DNA of 64,000 bases from NCBI GenBank assembly GCA_024636975.1, contig JAGXGA010000037.1:1-64000 (forward strand), written 5' to 3'. A program made the translations under genes and the position numbers. Shown here in pieces: positions 1 through 9,410 of this stretch (position 1 is the stretch's first letter; the number at the start of each line of letters is the position of its first letter). The DNA is from Mariniphaga sp. (GTDB taxonomy: Bacteria; Bacteroidota; Bacteroidia; Bacteroidales; Prolixibacteraceae). A model generated the notes under the pieces. It was not told where the DNA came from, did not search any database, and saw only the letters and a list, made by a program, of their open reading frames with translations.

Positions 1-276
1 AGGCTTCTCAAACTTTATTTTAAAATCTTCAAATAGTTTCATTGGTATTTTTTCCTAAATTTACAAAGGAAAAGACTTTTTAAGAAGCAAATAGAGTGCT
101 AGTTATCAACATTTTATTGTTTATTGACAGACACTAATTAGCTAGCCTTCATGATTTTTATATTTAAATAGCAGCAAATTCAGCTGTGACTTATACATAT
201 AAATCAAGGAATTATCATGAAATCCGGTGGTCTATTTACTGTAACTTATCATATGCTACTGTTAGTTGCTGAATAA

Positions 277-289
277 CAACTATAAGTTG
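277..289. promoter_or_regulatory. Palindrome, possible operator
   Basis: CAACTATAAGTTG has perfect 5-bp arms around ATA. A further copy of the left arm (ACAACTATA) lies 21 bp downstream at about 297-305. It sits just upstream of the promoter of a gene encoding an XRE-type repressor, so autoregulation is a reasonable but untested inference. Confidence 0.3.
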
Positions 290-320
290 CCAAATTACAA
301 CTATATGTGTTTGAATTTTT

Positions 321-351
321 TTGTTTCCGGAAATGAAGCCGGATATCTTTG
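321..351 (+). promoter_or_regulatory. Bacteroidota-type promoter (TTG-N20-TATCTTTG)
   Basis: TTG at 321-323 and TATCTTTG at 344-351 are separated by 20 bp, matching the primary sigma consensus of Bacteroidota (TTG, 19-21 bp, TAnnTTTG). Transcription should begin near 358, leaving a 5' leader of about 30 nt before the ATG at 387. Confidence 0.6.
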
Positions 352-386
352 CTGTGTCGAAAAATATAAACAAATAAAAGGTAAAT

Positions 387-1298
387 ATGGAAACTAAAAA
401 GATTGGTAACAAGATTGCCGACGCAAGAAAGCGGGTAAGTATTTCTCAGGCTCAGCTTGCTGAGCGTCTGTTCATTAGTCCGCAAGCTGTCGGAAAATGG
501 GAACGTGGTGAATCAATGCCGGATATTGTAACCTTTGCCCGTCTGGCTGAAATTCTGGGTGTTGACCTTAACTATTTTTCAGAAAACTTTAAAACTGGAG
601 CTTCTGAGCTCACCACCGCGGTACTGTCGAATAAGCAATCGGCTGAAGTGCCATCCCAGGAGAAGGATAAAAAGCCAGGCTGGGATATGTCGGGTGGGAA
701 TTGGGTAGATGCTGACTTTTCCGGGTTAATAAATCTGCATAAAAAATTCAGTTCATCAAATATGCAGCGCTGCAAGTTTATCAGTTCCGGTTTGTCGGGA
801 CTTCTTTTAAAAGGTAACAATGTTGTTAACTGTGACTTCTCAAATTCCGACCTCAGCAGCAGCAAGATTCAGGGTTCTCACTTAGTAAATAATAAATTCA
901 TGGACTGCTTACTGAAAGATACTGAATTTTCGGGAAGCCACATCAAAGGATGCGATTTCTCAGGCGCCGATCTTACCGGGGCGATATTCAAATCAAGCAG
1001 CTGCCATAAAAACACAATGAATAATGCTGGATTGAATCGTACCTCTTTTATTTCCACGGACATTAACGATTTAGTTTTCGAGGGCAGGTTGGAGGACTGT
1101 TCTTTTGAACACTGCGCCTTTAAAAAGGTAATATTCCGGAATGCTACCCTAATCAACACCTTCTTTAAAAATAAGAGCTTAAAAGGAATTCGCTTTGTAG
1201 ATTGTCAGGCTGATAAGATGACTTACGAATTCCTTAAAAACGGAAAAGCAGATTTAACGGGGATGACGTTAAAAACACCTAACGAAGGAAACGAATAA
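387..1298 (+). CDS. XRE-family HTH regulator with pentapeptide-repeat C-terminus
   Basis: A 303-residue cytoplasmic protein. Residues about 8-62 form a classic Cro/C1-type helix-turn-helix (ISPQAVGKWERGESMP is the recognition-helix region). After a short linker, residues about 100-300 are rich in pentapeptide-like repeats with the A(D/N)LxF pattern, such as CDFSGADLTGAIF, which should fold as a right-handed quadrilateral beta-helix. HTH-pentapeptide fusions exist in Bacteroidota and Firmicutes but their ligand is unknown. The start follows a good promoter and leaves a short leader. It is monocistronic. It probably binds DNA, perhaps its own upstream palindrome, with the beta-helix acting as a protein or DNA-mimic interaction surface. 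Confidence 0.85.
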   Translation: METKKIGNKIADARKRVSISQAQLAERLFISPQAVGKWERGESMPDIVTFARLAEILGVDLNYFSENFKTGASELTTAVLSNKQSAEVPSQEKDKKPGWDMSGGNWVDADFSGLINLHKKFSSSNMQRCKFISSGLSGLLLKGNNVVNCDFSNSDLSSSKIQGSHLVNNKFMDCLLKDTEFSGSHIKGCDFSGADLTGAIFKSSSCHKNTMNNAGLNRTSFISTDINDLVFEGRLEDCSFEHCAFKKVIFRNATLINTFFKNKSLKGIRFVDCQADKMTYEFLKNGKADLTGMTLKTPNEGNE

Positions 1299-1560
1299 TT
1301 TACAAATTGAAATCGGAATCCCGGTACTAGGATTAAATCTGGTATTTCAATTCAGGAGAGAAAGAAAAGAATAAGTTCACTAATTATACCATTACACGAA
1401 TAAGGAATTCGTATTAATTTATGCTATTAGTGGATAAATAATACTTTAAAAGGAATTCGTGTTAATAAGTGCAATTCGTGGATAAAACAAAGTAACTGTT
1501 TGTCTATGAGCCCTTCGGGTATTTAAGCTCACCTCAAGGAGCAGGGAAAGCTTTTTATGG
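1299..1560. other. Intergenic stretch with a degenerate direct repeat
   Basis: No gene is seen. Two copies of a 35-bp motif starting GGAATTCGT and ending GTGGATAAA lie at 1404-1438 and 1452-1486 (48-bp period). They separate the regulator from the MFS remnant and may mark the deletion endpoint that removed the start of that gene. Confidence 0.5.
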
Positions 1561-1959
1561 CATGAACCTCCAATAGCGGCCGGGTTTATTATTTTTATTG
1601 CACTTACCATACAGGCCTCTGCAATAATGTTGCTTGGTTATTTGATCCAGAATGATTACTCCTATCTGTTGCTGGCGATGCTGATTGGCTTTGGTTTTGG
1701 AGGCAATTTTGTTCTTTTTGCAAAGGAAACTGTAAATATTTATGGAGTCCATAATCTGGGCAAGGTATATCCCTATGTTTTTGTAGGATATGCGATCGTC
1801 GGTATTGCCGGCCCGCTGAGCGGAGGGTTGCTTTTCGATTATTTTGGTAATTACAGAAATGCAGTTCTTTTGGCAGGTATGATCAGTTTTAGCGGAGGAC
1901 TGTTATTTTTGTTCCATTATTTTCAATCAGGAAGGAAGAAGTATGCACAAGACAGGTAG
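1561..1959 (+). pseudogene. C-terminal fragment of an MFS transporter (OFA-like)
   Basis: From about 1561 the frame encodes roughly 132 residues with four hydrophobic segments and motifs such as NIYGVHNLGKVYPYVF and GPLSGGLLFDYFG, typical of the last third of oxalate/formate-antiporter-like MFS proteins. Full-length members have about 400 residues and 12 helices, so the N-terminal two thirds are missing. The frame is open only back to a stop at 1507-1509, and upstream codons do not look like transporter sequence. Its stop overlaps the start of the next gene by 17 nt, so the ancestral pair was probably cotranscribed. Almost certainly non-functional. Confidence 0.75.
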
Positions 1960-2887
1960 CAATATTGAATTAGCTGCAGATTATATAAGAGCGGGAAAAC
2001 TGGTTGCTTTTCCGACAGAAACGGTTTACGGACTGGGAGCAGATGCTTTGAATCCTCTGGCAGTGGCACGAATCTTTGAGCTGAAGGAACGCCCCTCATT
2101 TGATCCCCTGATTGTTCATGTGGCTGATAAAAAGGACCTGGATAAACTGATTACTGCTGCTGATGAAAGGGTTTATCGCCTCATCGACAAATTCTGGCCG
2201 GGACCCCTGACTATAATTCTGCCAAAAAGTGATATTGTTCCCGATATTGTAACGTCCGGTTTAACAACAGTTGGAATAAGAATGCCTGACAATGAAATTG
2301 CCCTGGAACTTATCCAAAAGGCAGGCTGCCCCATTGCTGCACCCAGCGCCAATAAATTTGGAAGGATTAGTCCTACTAGTGCCGGACATGTAAAAAAGCA
2401 GTTGCCCGATGTGGATTATATTCTGGACGGAGGGAGTACAACGGTGGGGATCGAATCAACCATAATTGCTATATCAGGTAGGGGATTTCAAATATTGCGC
2501 AACGGGATTATCACCAGGGAAGAGCTTGAAGAAGTGTTGCCTTTTGATGATGAAATCCGGACAGAAAATGTAGTTGCACCGGGCATGTTAAAGTCACATT
2601 ACAGTCCATCAAAGATGATGGTTATTGCTAATGCCGTAAATTTAAAGGGTATAGATAAGAGCAGGGCCGGGCTGTTATCTTTTTCAGGAAAGCTGGAGGG
2701 AGGATTCGGCAAGGTCGTCAGGGTGTCGGTTAATGAAGAATTAAAGGCCTATGCCGTAAATATGTTTGCCGCTATGCATGATCTGGAGGAAAGCGATGTG
2801 GATTTGATAGTGGCAGAGCCTGTTCCTGAAACCGGTATAGGCATGGCCATAATGGACAGGCTGAAAAAGGCAGCATACCGGTTGTAG
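1943..2887 (+). CDS. tsaC: L-threonylcarbamoyladenylate synthase
   Basis: The enzyme makes threonylcarbamoyl-AMP from threonine, bicarbonate and ATP, the first step of the universal tRNA t6A37 modification. The 314-residue length fits the two-domain Sua5 form: a YrdC domain at about residues 12-195, with KLVAFPTETVYGLGAD (19-34) and the PSANKFGRISPTSAGHV substrate motif, plus a C-terminal Sua5 domain after the linker containing LKSHYSPSKM. The ATG at 1943 overlaps the stop of the broken MFS gene and gives a normal N-terminus. It is cytosolic and expected to be essential. It is the only clear core housekeeping gene at this end of the window. Confidence 0.93.
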   Translation: MHKTGSNIELAADYIRAGKLVAFPTETVYGLGADALNPLAVARIFELKERPSFDPLIVHVADKKDLDKLITAADERVYRLIDKFWPGPLTIILPKSDIVPDIVTSGLTTVGIRMPDNEIALELIQKAGCPIAAPSANKFGRISPTSAGHVKKQLPDVDYILDGGSTTVGIESTIIAISGRGFQILRNGIITREELEEVLPFDDEIRTENVVAPGMLKSHYSPSKMMVIANAVNLKGIDKSRAGLLSFSGKLEGGFGKVVRVSVNEELKAYAVNMFAAMHDLEESDVDLIVAEPVPETGIGMAIMDRLKKAAYRL

Positions 2888-3027
2888 ACAATTCAGGTAA
2901 ATAAAAAAATTACACATAATTTTCTTTTAAACAGTATTTTTTACTTTTTTTATAGTTGGTTTAGATCCAGGGGCAATATATTGGGTATTATCTTAAATGT
3001 AAGGTGGCATTCTATTCCTGTTAGTAG

Positions 3028-3897
<870 letters not shown>

Positions 3898-3986
3898 ACC
3901 GAATGATTGATGTAATTCAGAAACATTATATTACATTCCGCTCCAAGCCCCGTAAAGCATGGGAAGGAGTTTATAAATCAGAACCT

Positions 3987-5602
3987 ATGGAACATTATTT
4001 TTATCCTAAAAAGCTTAATGCTTTAAAAAGCATCTTTGCTCTGATATTTTTATTCAATGTGTGTTCAATGAATAGCTTTGGTAATGATACAGTAAAAATT
4101 TCCATTGACCCTTCTCAAAACGGACCTGAAATTAGCAGGCACATATTCGGACATTTTGCCGAACATCTGGGGTTTGGGATATACGGAGGCATTTGGGTGG
4201 GACCCGAATCGGATATACCAAATACCAGAGGTATAAGGAATGATGTTGTTGAAGCTTTACAAGCACTTAAAGTACCAAATGTGCGATGGCCCGGTGGTTG
4301 TTTCGCTGATCAATATCACTGGCGTGATGGAATAGGAAGCCCTGAAGAGAGAAAGTCAAGGATCAATGTCAGTTGGGGAGGTACTCCCGAACCAAATACA
4401 TTTGGAACCCATGAATTTTTTGATTTTATAGCACAGATTGGTTCTGATGCATTTGTTTCTGCCAATGTAGGTTCGGGAACTGTGCAGGAGGCAGCTGATT
4501 GGCTGGAATACATGACTGCAACAGGCTCATCACTTGCAGAAGAAAGGGCACTCAATGGGCATCCTGAACCATACGATGTTGCTTTTTGGGGAATTGGTAA
4601 TGAGGTATGGGGATGCGGAGGTCCTTTTACTGCAGAAGAGTATATTACCGAGCTTAAAAAATTTTCAACCTTTTCTACCAATACAACCCGGAGGTGAACA
4701 CACAATTTGTTGCTGTTGGACCCGACTCTTATGATGAATATAGCTTTGGCTATACGGAAGAAATCATGGAGGCCTGGGCAAACAGGACCTGGACCTGGAA
4801 CATCCAGGGCCTCTCATTGCATAAGTATACCCGGGGTGGCTGGCCGCCAACAATTGTTGCCACCGGTTTTGATGAACCGCAGTATGCTGCTGTGATTAAG
4901 GAAACGCTCGAAATGGATCAGTTTATTGTTGATAATAAGGTTATTATGGACAAGTATGATCCCAAAAAGGAAGTGTCGATTTTGGTTGATGAATGGGGAA
5001 CCTGGTACGCTCCTACCGAAGGAACCAATCCTGGATTTCTCCAGCAGCAAAACTCCCAACGCGATGCCATTGTAGCGGCTTTGAATTTTAATATATTCGC
5101 CCGTCACGCCGATAGGGTAAAAGGTGCAAACATTGCTCAAATGATCAATGTTTTGCAGGCAATCATTCATACCGATAATGAAAAAATGGTACTAACCCCG
5201 ACTTATCATGCTTTCCGGATGTATGTGCCATTTCATGATGCTGCCCGGTTACCTGTTGATTTTGATGCAGGCAAATACCAGGCAGGGGACATTGATCTTC
5301 CGCGTATTGATGCAATTGCAGCAAAAGGAAAAGATGGTCAGATATATGTTTCAATTACCAATATTGACCCGAATAACACTGCTTCGGTAGATCTCTCCCT
5401 TGATGGCCATTCTCTTGTTAGTGTCAAAGGTGAAACTTTGTATGCATCTTCAATTGATGCTGTTAACACTTTTGAAAATACGGATAACGTATCGCCAGAA
5501 GTGGTTAATGCAACCGTATCGGGAAGTAAAGTGTCGGTAACCGTGCAGCCTCAATCACTAACTGTACTTTCAATTACTGTTAAAATTAAAACTGATAAAT
5601 AA
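3987..5602 (+). pseudogene. GH51 alpha-L-arabinofuranosidase, frameshifted
   Basis: The two halves, 3987-4697 and about 4673-5602, together encode a complete GH51 enzyme that would cut arabinose side chains from arabinoxylan. The first half has a signal peptide, the WPGGCFADQYHW motif and the acid/base glutamate in GIGNEVW. The second has the nucleophile glutamate in LVDEWGTWY and the C-terminal beta domain. They are offset by one base: after KFST the sequence needs TTT TTC TAC but holds one T fewer in the T-run at 4671-4674, so the first frame ends in TNTTRR and a stop at 4695-4697. Either a real inactivating deletion or a homopolymer error. The start at 3987 is chosen because it directly precedes the signal peptide. 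Confidence 0.88.
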
Positions 5603-5610
5603 CTGCTAAT

Positions 5611-7086
5611 ATGAATACAACTTCTCAGAAAGTTTCTGTAATTGAAAAAATAGGCTACAGTTTGGGCGACCTGGCAGCAAACCTGATTTTTCAAACGCTG
5701 ATGACCTTTTTGGCCTTTTTTTATACTGATGTATACCGGATTCCTCCGGCAACTGCGTCGGCAATTATTTTTGCAGGAGGGATGATTGGTGCCTTTTTTA
5801 ACCCTGTCATGGGAATTATTGCTGATCGGACATCAACCCGTTGGGGAAAATTTCGACCCTGGATATTATGGACAGCGGTTCCTTTTGGTGTTATTGCCAT
5901 CCTGGCATTCAGCACACCCAATTTTAGTCCGGGTGGAAAAGTGGCGTACGCGTTGATTACTTACATTTTGCTGGTGATTGTTTACTCGGCCAATAACCTG
6001 CCTTATGCCTCGTTAAGTGGTGTTTTGACCGGTGACATGGCCGAACGAAACAGCATTTCAAGCTACCGTTTTGTGGCTGTTATGATTGCCCAGTTTATTG
6101 TACAAGGCCTGCTTTTGCCACTGGTACTTATTTTGGGTGATGGCGATCAAATCAAGGGTTTCGAGAACACAATGACTGTATTTGCCATCACAGGAGTTGT
6201 CTTTTTTATTATAACCTTCCTGACTACCAAAGAGCGTGTTATACCCAATCCGCAACAGAAGTCGAGTATAAAGGTAGATCTGGGCGATTTGTTTAAAAAC
6301 AAACCCTGGATCGCGATGCTTGTTATCACAATTTTCATTTTTATTACCCTTTCGCTCAAAGGCGGCATGTATGTGTATTATTTTGAAAATTATTTAAGTG
6401 AGCAACAACTGGCTGATTTTCTGGAGAACATTGGCTTCAACGATTTTATTGATGGGTTGAATAGTTTATTGATTGGGATGGGCCTGCATGGTTTTACCTG
6501 GCCTGAAGATGCTCCAACATCAGGTTTCAGTTTGTTTAATGCCGGTGGAATCATAATGATGATTATTGGGATTACTATTTCAAAACCCCTTGCCGACCGT
6601 TATGGTAAGCGCGATGTTTTTGGAGTAAGTCTGTTTCTGTCGGCCTTATGTTTGCTTGCGTTTTACTTCTATGCACCTCATAACATTGCACTGGTTTTCA
6701 TCACACAACTAGCACATGGTTTTTTCTACGGAATCGGGACGCCGCTTCTTTGGGCAATGATTGCTGATGTGGCCGATTATTCGGAATGGAAAAACAACCG
6801 AAGGGCAACAGCCATTGTATTTTCAGCTATGATTTTTGGGCTTAAAGCCGGTCTGAGCATTGGTGGCGCCCTGGTAGCCGGAATTCTGGCACTTTACGGT
6901 TACAACCAGGAATTGGCAGAGCAGTCTCCGGAGGCTATCAATGGCATCAAACTTTCACTGAGTGTTTATCCGACACTGACCTTTTTTATCGCTGTAGCCT
7001 GCCTGTTCTTTTACGAAATCAATAAGAAAAGGGAAGTTGAGATTCAGGAGGCACTGATGTTTCGCCGTACAGAAAACCTGCAATAG
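5611..7086 (+). CDS. GPH-family sugar:cation symporter (xyloside/xylo-oligosaccharide importer)
   Basis: A 491-residue inner-membrane protein with about 12 hydrophobic helices. The N-terminal IGYSLGDLAANLIFQ and the loop DRTSTRWGKFRPWILW after helix 2 are diagnostic of the glycoside-pentoside-hexuronide:cation symporter family (XynP/MelB/YicJ relatives), as is ADVADYSEWKNNRRATA in the second half. An insertion of about 60 residues in the middle (around residues 262-300, with hydrophilic and amphipathic content) is common in Bacteroidota members. It lies 8 bp after GH51 and 39 bp before GH10, so it very likely imports the xylo-oligosaccharides or arabinosides released by the neighbouring enzymes. 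Confidence 0.9.
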   Translation: MNTTSQKVSVIEKIGYSLGDLAANLIFQTLMTFLAFFYTDVYRIPPATASAIIFAGGMIGAFFNPVMGIIADRTSTRWGKFRPWILWTAVPFGVIAILAFSTPNFSPGGKVAYALITYILLVIVYSANNLPYASLSGVLTGDMAERNSISSYRFVAVMIAQFIVQGLLLPLVLILGDGDQIKGFENTMTVFAITGVVFFIITFLTTKERVIPNPQQKSSIKVDLGDLFKNKPWIAMLVITIFIFITLSLKGGMYVYYFENYLSEQQLADFLENIGFNDFIDGLNSLLIGMGLHGFTWPEDAPTSGFSLFNAGGIIMMIIGITISKPLADRYGKRDVFGVSLFLSALCLLAFYFYAPHNIALVFITQLAHGFFYGIGTPLLWAMIADVADYSEWKNNRRATAIVFSAMIFGLKAGLSIGGALVAGILALYGYNQELAEQSPEAINGIKLSLSVYPTLTFFIAVACLFFYEINKKREVEIQEALMFRRTENLQ

Positions 7087-7125
7087 TATATAAAAGTTAA
7101 AATAAATATTACTTAATAAATCATT

Positions 7126-8265
7126 ATGAAGAGATTTGAATTTTATATATTCGGTGTTCTGTCTGCAATTTTATTTGCGGGGTGCAGCGCCCGTGGGGAA
7201 AAAGGAAAACAGACATTGAAAGATGCTTACGCGAATAAGTTTTACATTGGTGCTGCTTTGAATGCCAATCAAATTACCGGCAGGGATACTGCCGGAGTTA
7301 GAGTCATTAAAGAACATTTCAATGCTATTGTAGCAGAAAACTGTATGAAAAGTGGGGAGATTCAGCCCGTTGAAGGCGAGTTTGATTTCTCCCTGGCCGA
7401 CCAATTTGTGGATTTTGGAGTGCAAAATGACCTATTTATAACCGGGCATACACTCATTTGGCATTCACAGGCTCCGCGTTGGTTTTTTACCGATGATGAT
7501 GGTAACGATGTTTCGAGAGAGGTTATGATTGAACGGATGAAAAATCATATTTATACAGTGGCAGGCCGGTACAAGGGAAAAATTAAAGGCTGGGATGTAG
7601 TGAATGAAGCAATTTTGGAAGATGGCAGTCTCCGGAATAGTAAGTTTTACCAGATAGTGGGCGAAGATTTTATAAAACTTGCCTTTCAGTTTGCCCATGA
7701 AGCCGACCCCGATGCGGAGTTATTTTACAATGACTACAATGAGTGGTATCCGGGGAAACGTGATGCGATTGTGAAAATGATCCGCAGCCTGAAGGCTGAT
7801 GGAATCCGGATCGATGGAATAGGAATGCAGGGCCATTTGGGAATGGATAGCCCATCGCTGGAAGATTACGAAGCGGCCATCGTTGCCTATGCCAACGAAG
7901 GCATGAAAGTAATGGTAACAGAACTGGATTTATCGATTCTGCCTAGCAGAAGAAGAGATGTAGGAGCAGATATTTCTACAAATATTGAGTATCAGCAAGA
8001 ACTGAACCCTTACACTGATGGCGTGGTTCCGCAGGAAAAACAGGAAGAGTGGGACGCAAGGATGCTTGATTTCTTTAATTTGTTCCTGAAATATTCGGAC
8101 GATATGAGCCGGGTTACACTTTGGGGAGTTTCAGACGGCGATTCATGGAAGAACAATTTCCCGATCCGGGGACGTACGGATTATCCGCTGCTGTTCGACC
8201 GGAATCATCAGCCTAAAACGGCGGTGCTAAAGATTATTGAAGCTGCACGAATGAGTAAAAAATAG
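7126..8265 (+). CDS. GH10 endo-1,4-beta-xylanase (lipoprotein)
   Basis: A 379-residue retaining xylanase that cuts the xylan backbone. A lipobox (LFAGC, Cys20) predicts anchoring to the outer membrane. The GH10 TIM barrel spans about residues 30-375: WHSQAPRWF near 112, acid/base Glu161 in DVVNEAI, nucleophile Glu266 in VTELDLS, and WGVSDGDSW close to the end. All catalytic positions are intact. It is 6 bp upstream of a GH43 gene, consistent with one operon. It should supply oligosaccharides to the exo-acting GH43 enzymes and the symporter. Confidence 0.94.
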   Translation: MKRFEFYIFGVLSAILFAGCSARGEKGKQTLKDAYANKFYIGAALNANQITGRDTAGVRVIKEHFNAIVAENCMKSGEIQPVEGEFDFSLADQFVDFGVQNDLFITGHTLIWHSQAPRWFFTDDDGNDVSREVMIERMKNHIYTVAGRYKGKIKGWDVVNEAILEDGSLRNSKFYQIVGEDFIKLAFQFAHEADPDAELFYNDYNEWYPGKRDAIVKMIRSLKADGIRIDGIGMQGHLGMDSPSLEDYEAAIVAYANEGMKVMVTELDLSILPSRRRDVGADISTNIEYQQELNPYTDGVVPQEKQEEWDARMLDFFNLFLKYSDDMSRVTLWGVSDGDSWKNNFPIRGRTDYPLLFDRNHQPKTAVLKIIEAARMSKK

Positions 8266-8271
8266 TAACAT

Positions 8272-9243
8272 ATGAAAAAAGCAAGATATCTGATGCCGGA
8301 CTTATATACTGCTGATCCGGCAGTACATGTTTTCAACGGCAAACTTTACATTTATCCTTCGCATGATATTGAGTCGGGCATTCCTGAAAATGACAATGGC
8401 GATCACTTCGATATGCGCGATTACCATGTCTTTTCAATGGATGATGTTGAAGGGGATGTTACCGACCATGGGGTAGTGCTCGATGTAAAAGACATTCCAT
8501 GGGCAGGCCGGCAGTTGTGGGATTGCGATTGTGCAACTAAAAACGGCAGGTTTTATTTGTACTTTCCGCTGAAAGATAAAAACGATATTTTCCGCATAGG
8601 AGTGGCCATCAGCGATAAACCTGAAGGGCCGTTCGTTCCGGAGGATGCGCCTATGAAAGGCAGCTATTCGATCGATCCCTGTGTGTTTTGCGATGATGAC
8701 GGATCATACTATATGTATTTTGGCGGGTTATGGGGTGGACAACTACAGCGCTACCGTAACAACAAAGCGATTGAGTGTGGCCATGAACCCGGGAATAATG
8801 AGCCTGCTTTGCCAGCGCGGATCGTAAAACTAAGCGATGATATGCTTGAGTTTGGCGAAGAGCCACGCGAGATTCTTATTTTGGATGAGAACGGTGAAAT
8901 ACTGAAAGCCGGCGACCACGATCGTCGTTTTTTTGAAGCTTCATGGATGCACAAATACCAGGGCAAATATTACTTTTCATATTCAACCGGGAACACACAT
9001 AACCTTTGCTATGCTGTGGGTGACAATCCCTATGGGCCTTTCACCTATAAAGGTGTCATTCTCACTCCGGTTGTCGGATGGACAACGCATCACTCCATTG
9101 TTGAATTTAAAGGTAGGTGGTATCTGTTTCATCACGATAGTGTTCCTTCAGGAGGTAAAACCTGGTTGCGCAGCATGAAAGTTGTTGAATTGGATTACAC
9201 ATCCGATGGAATGATTACAACTATTGAAGGGACAGCTTCATAG
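8272..9243 (+). CDS. GH43 beta-xylosidase/arabinofuranosidase, cytoplasmic
   Basis: A 323-residue single-domain GH43 enzyme with a five-bladed beta-propeller. The inverting triad is visible: general base Asp15 (YTADPAVHV), pKa-modulating Asp135 (SIDPCVF) and general acid Glu222 (FFEASWM). There is no signal peptide, so it probably acts in the cytoplasm on imported xylo-oligosaccharides, complementing the symporter two genes upstream. Short single-domain proteins of this kind are typical of GH43 subfamily 1. It starts 6 bp after GH10. Confidence 0.88.
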   Translation: MKKARYLMPDLYTADPAVHVFNGKLYIYPSHDIESGIPENDNGDHFDMRDYHVFSMDDVEGDVTDHGVVLDVKDIPWAGRQLWDCDCATKNGRFYLYFPLKDKNDIFRIGVAISDKPEGPFVPEDAPMKGSYSIDPCVFCDDDGSYYMYFGGLWGGQLQRYRNNKAIECGHEPGNNEPALPARIVKLSDDMLEFGEEPREILILDENGEILKAGDHDRRFFEASWMHKYQGKYYFSYSTGNTHNLCYAVGDNPYGPFTYKGVILTPVVGWTTHHSIVEFKGRWYLFHHDSVPSGGKTWLRSMKVVELDYTSDGMITTIEGTAS

Positions 9244-9410
9244 GTACGGGGTTTAGATACTTGGGTTCAATTACTCTGCCTGTGCAGTGGTTTTGCATCA
9301 GGAAAGATCGATTACCGGATAGCAAAGATGAAAAGAATTATACAATGCCTTATCTTAACAGTAATTTTACTTTTTTTATCAATGCAAATTTTTTTTGAAA
9401 TTTATAAAAT
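9244..9410. other. Short gap with a signal-peptide-like small frame
   Basis: The gap holds a 28-residue frame at 9328-9414, beginning MKRIIQCLILTVILLF, whose stop overlaps the next ATG. It resembles an isolated signal peptide and may be a remnant of a lost secreted gene. I do not call it a gene. Confidence 0.3.

Larger units (their letters stand above)
1..386. other. Intergenic region upstream of XRE/pentapeptide gene
   Basis: No convincing gene is visible. The reading frame on the minus strand that overlaps the next gene is a shadow. The stretch is AT-rich and contains the promoter and a palindrome listed separately. Confidence 0.6.
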
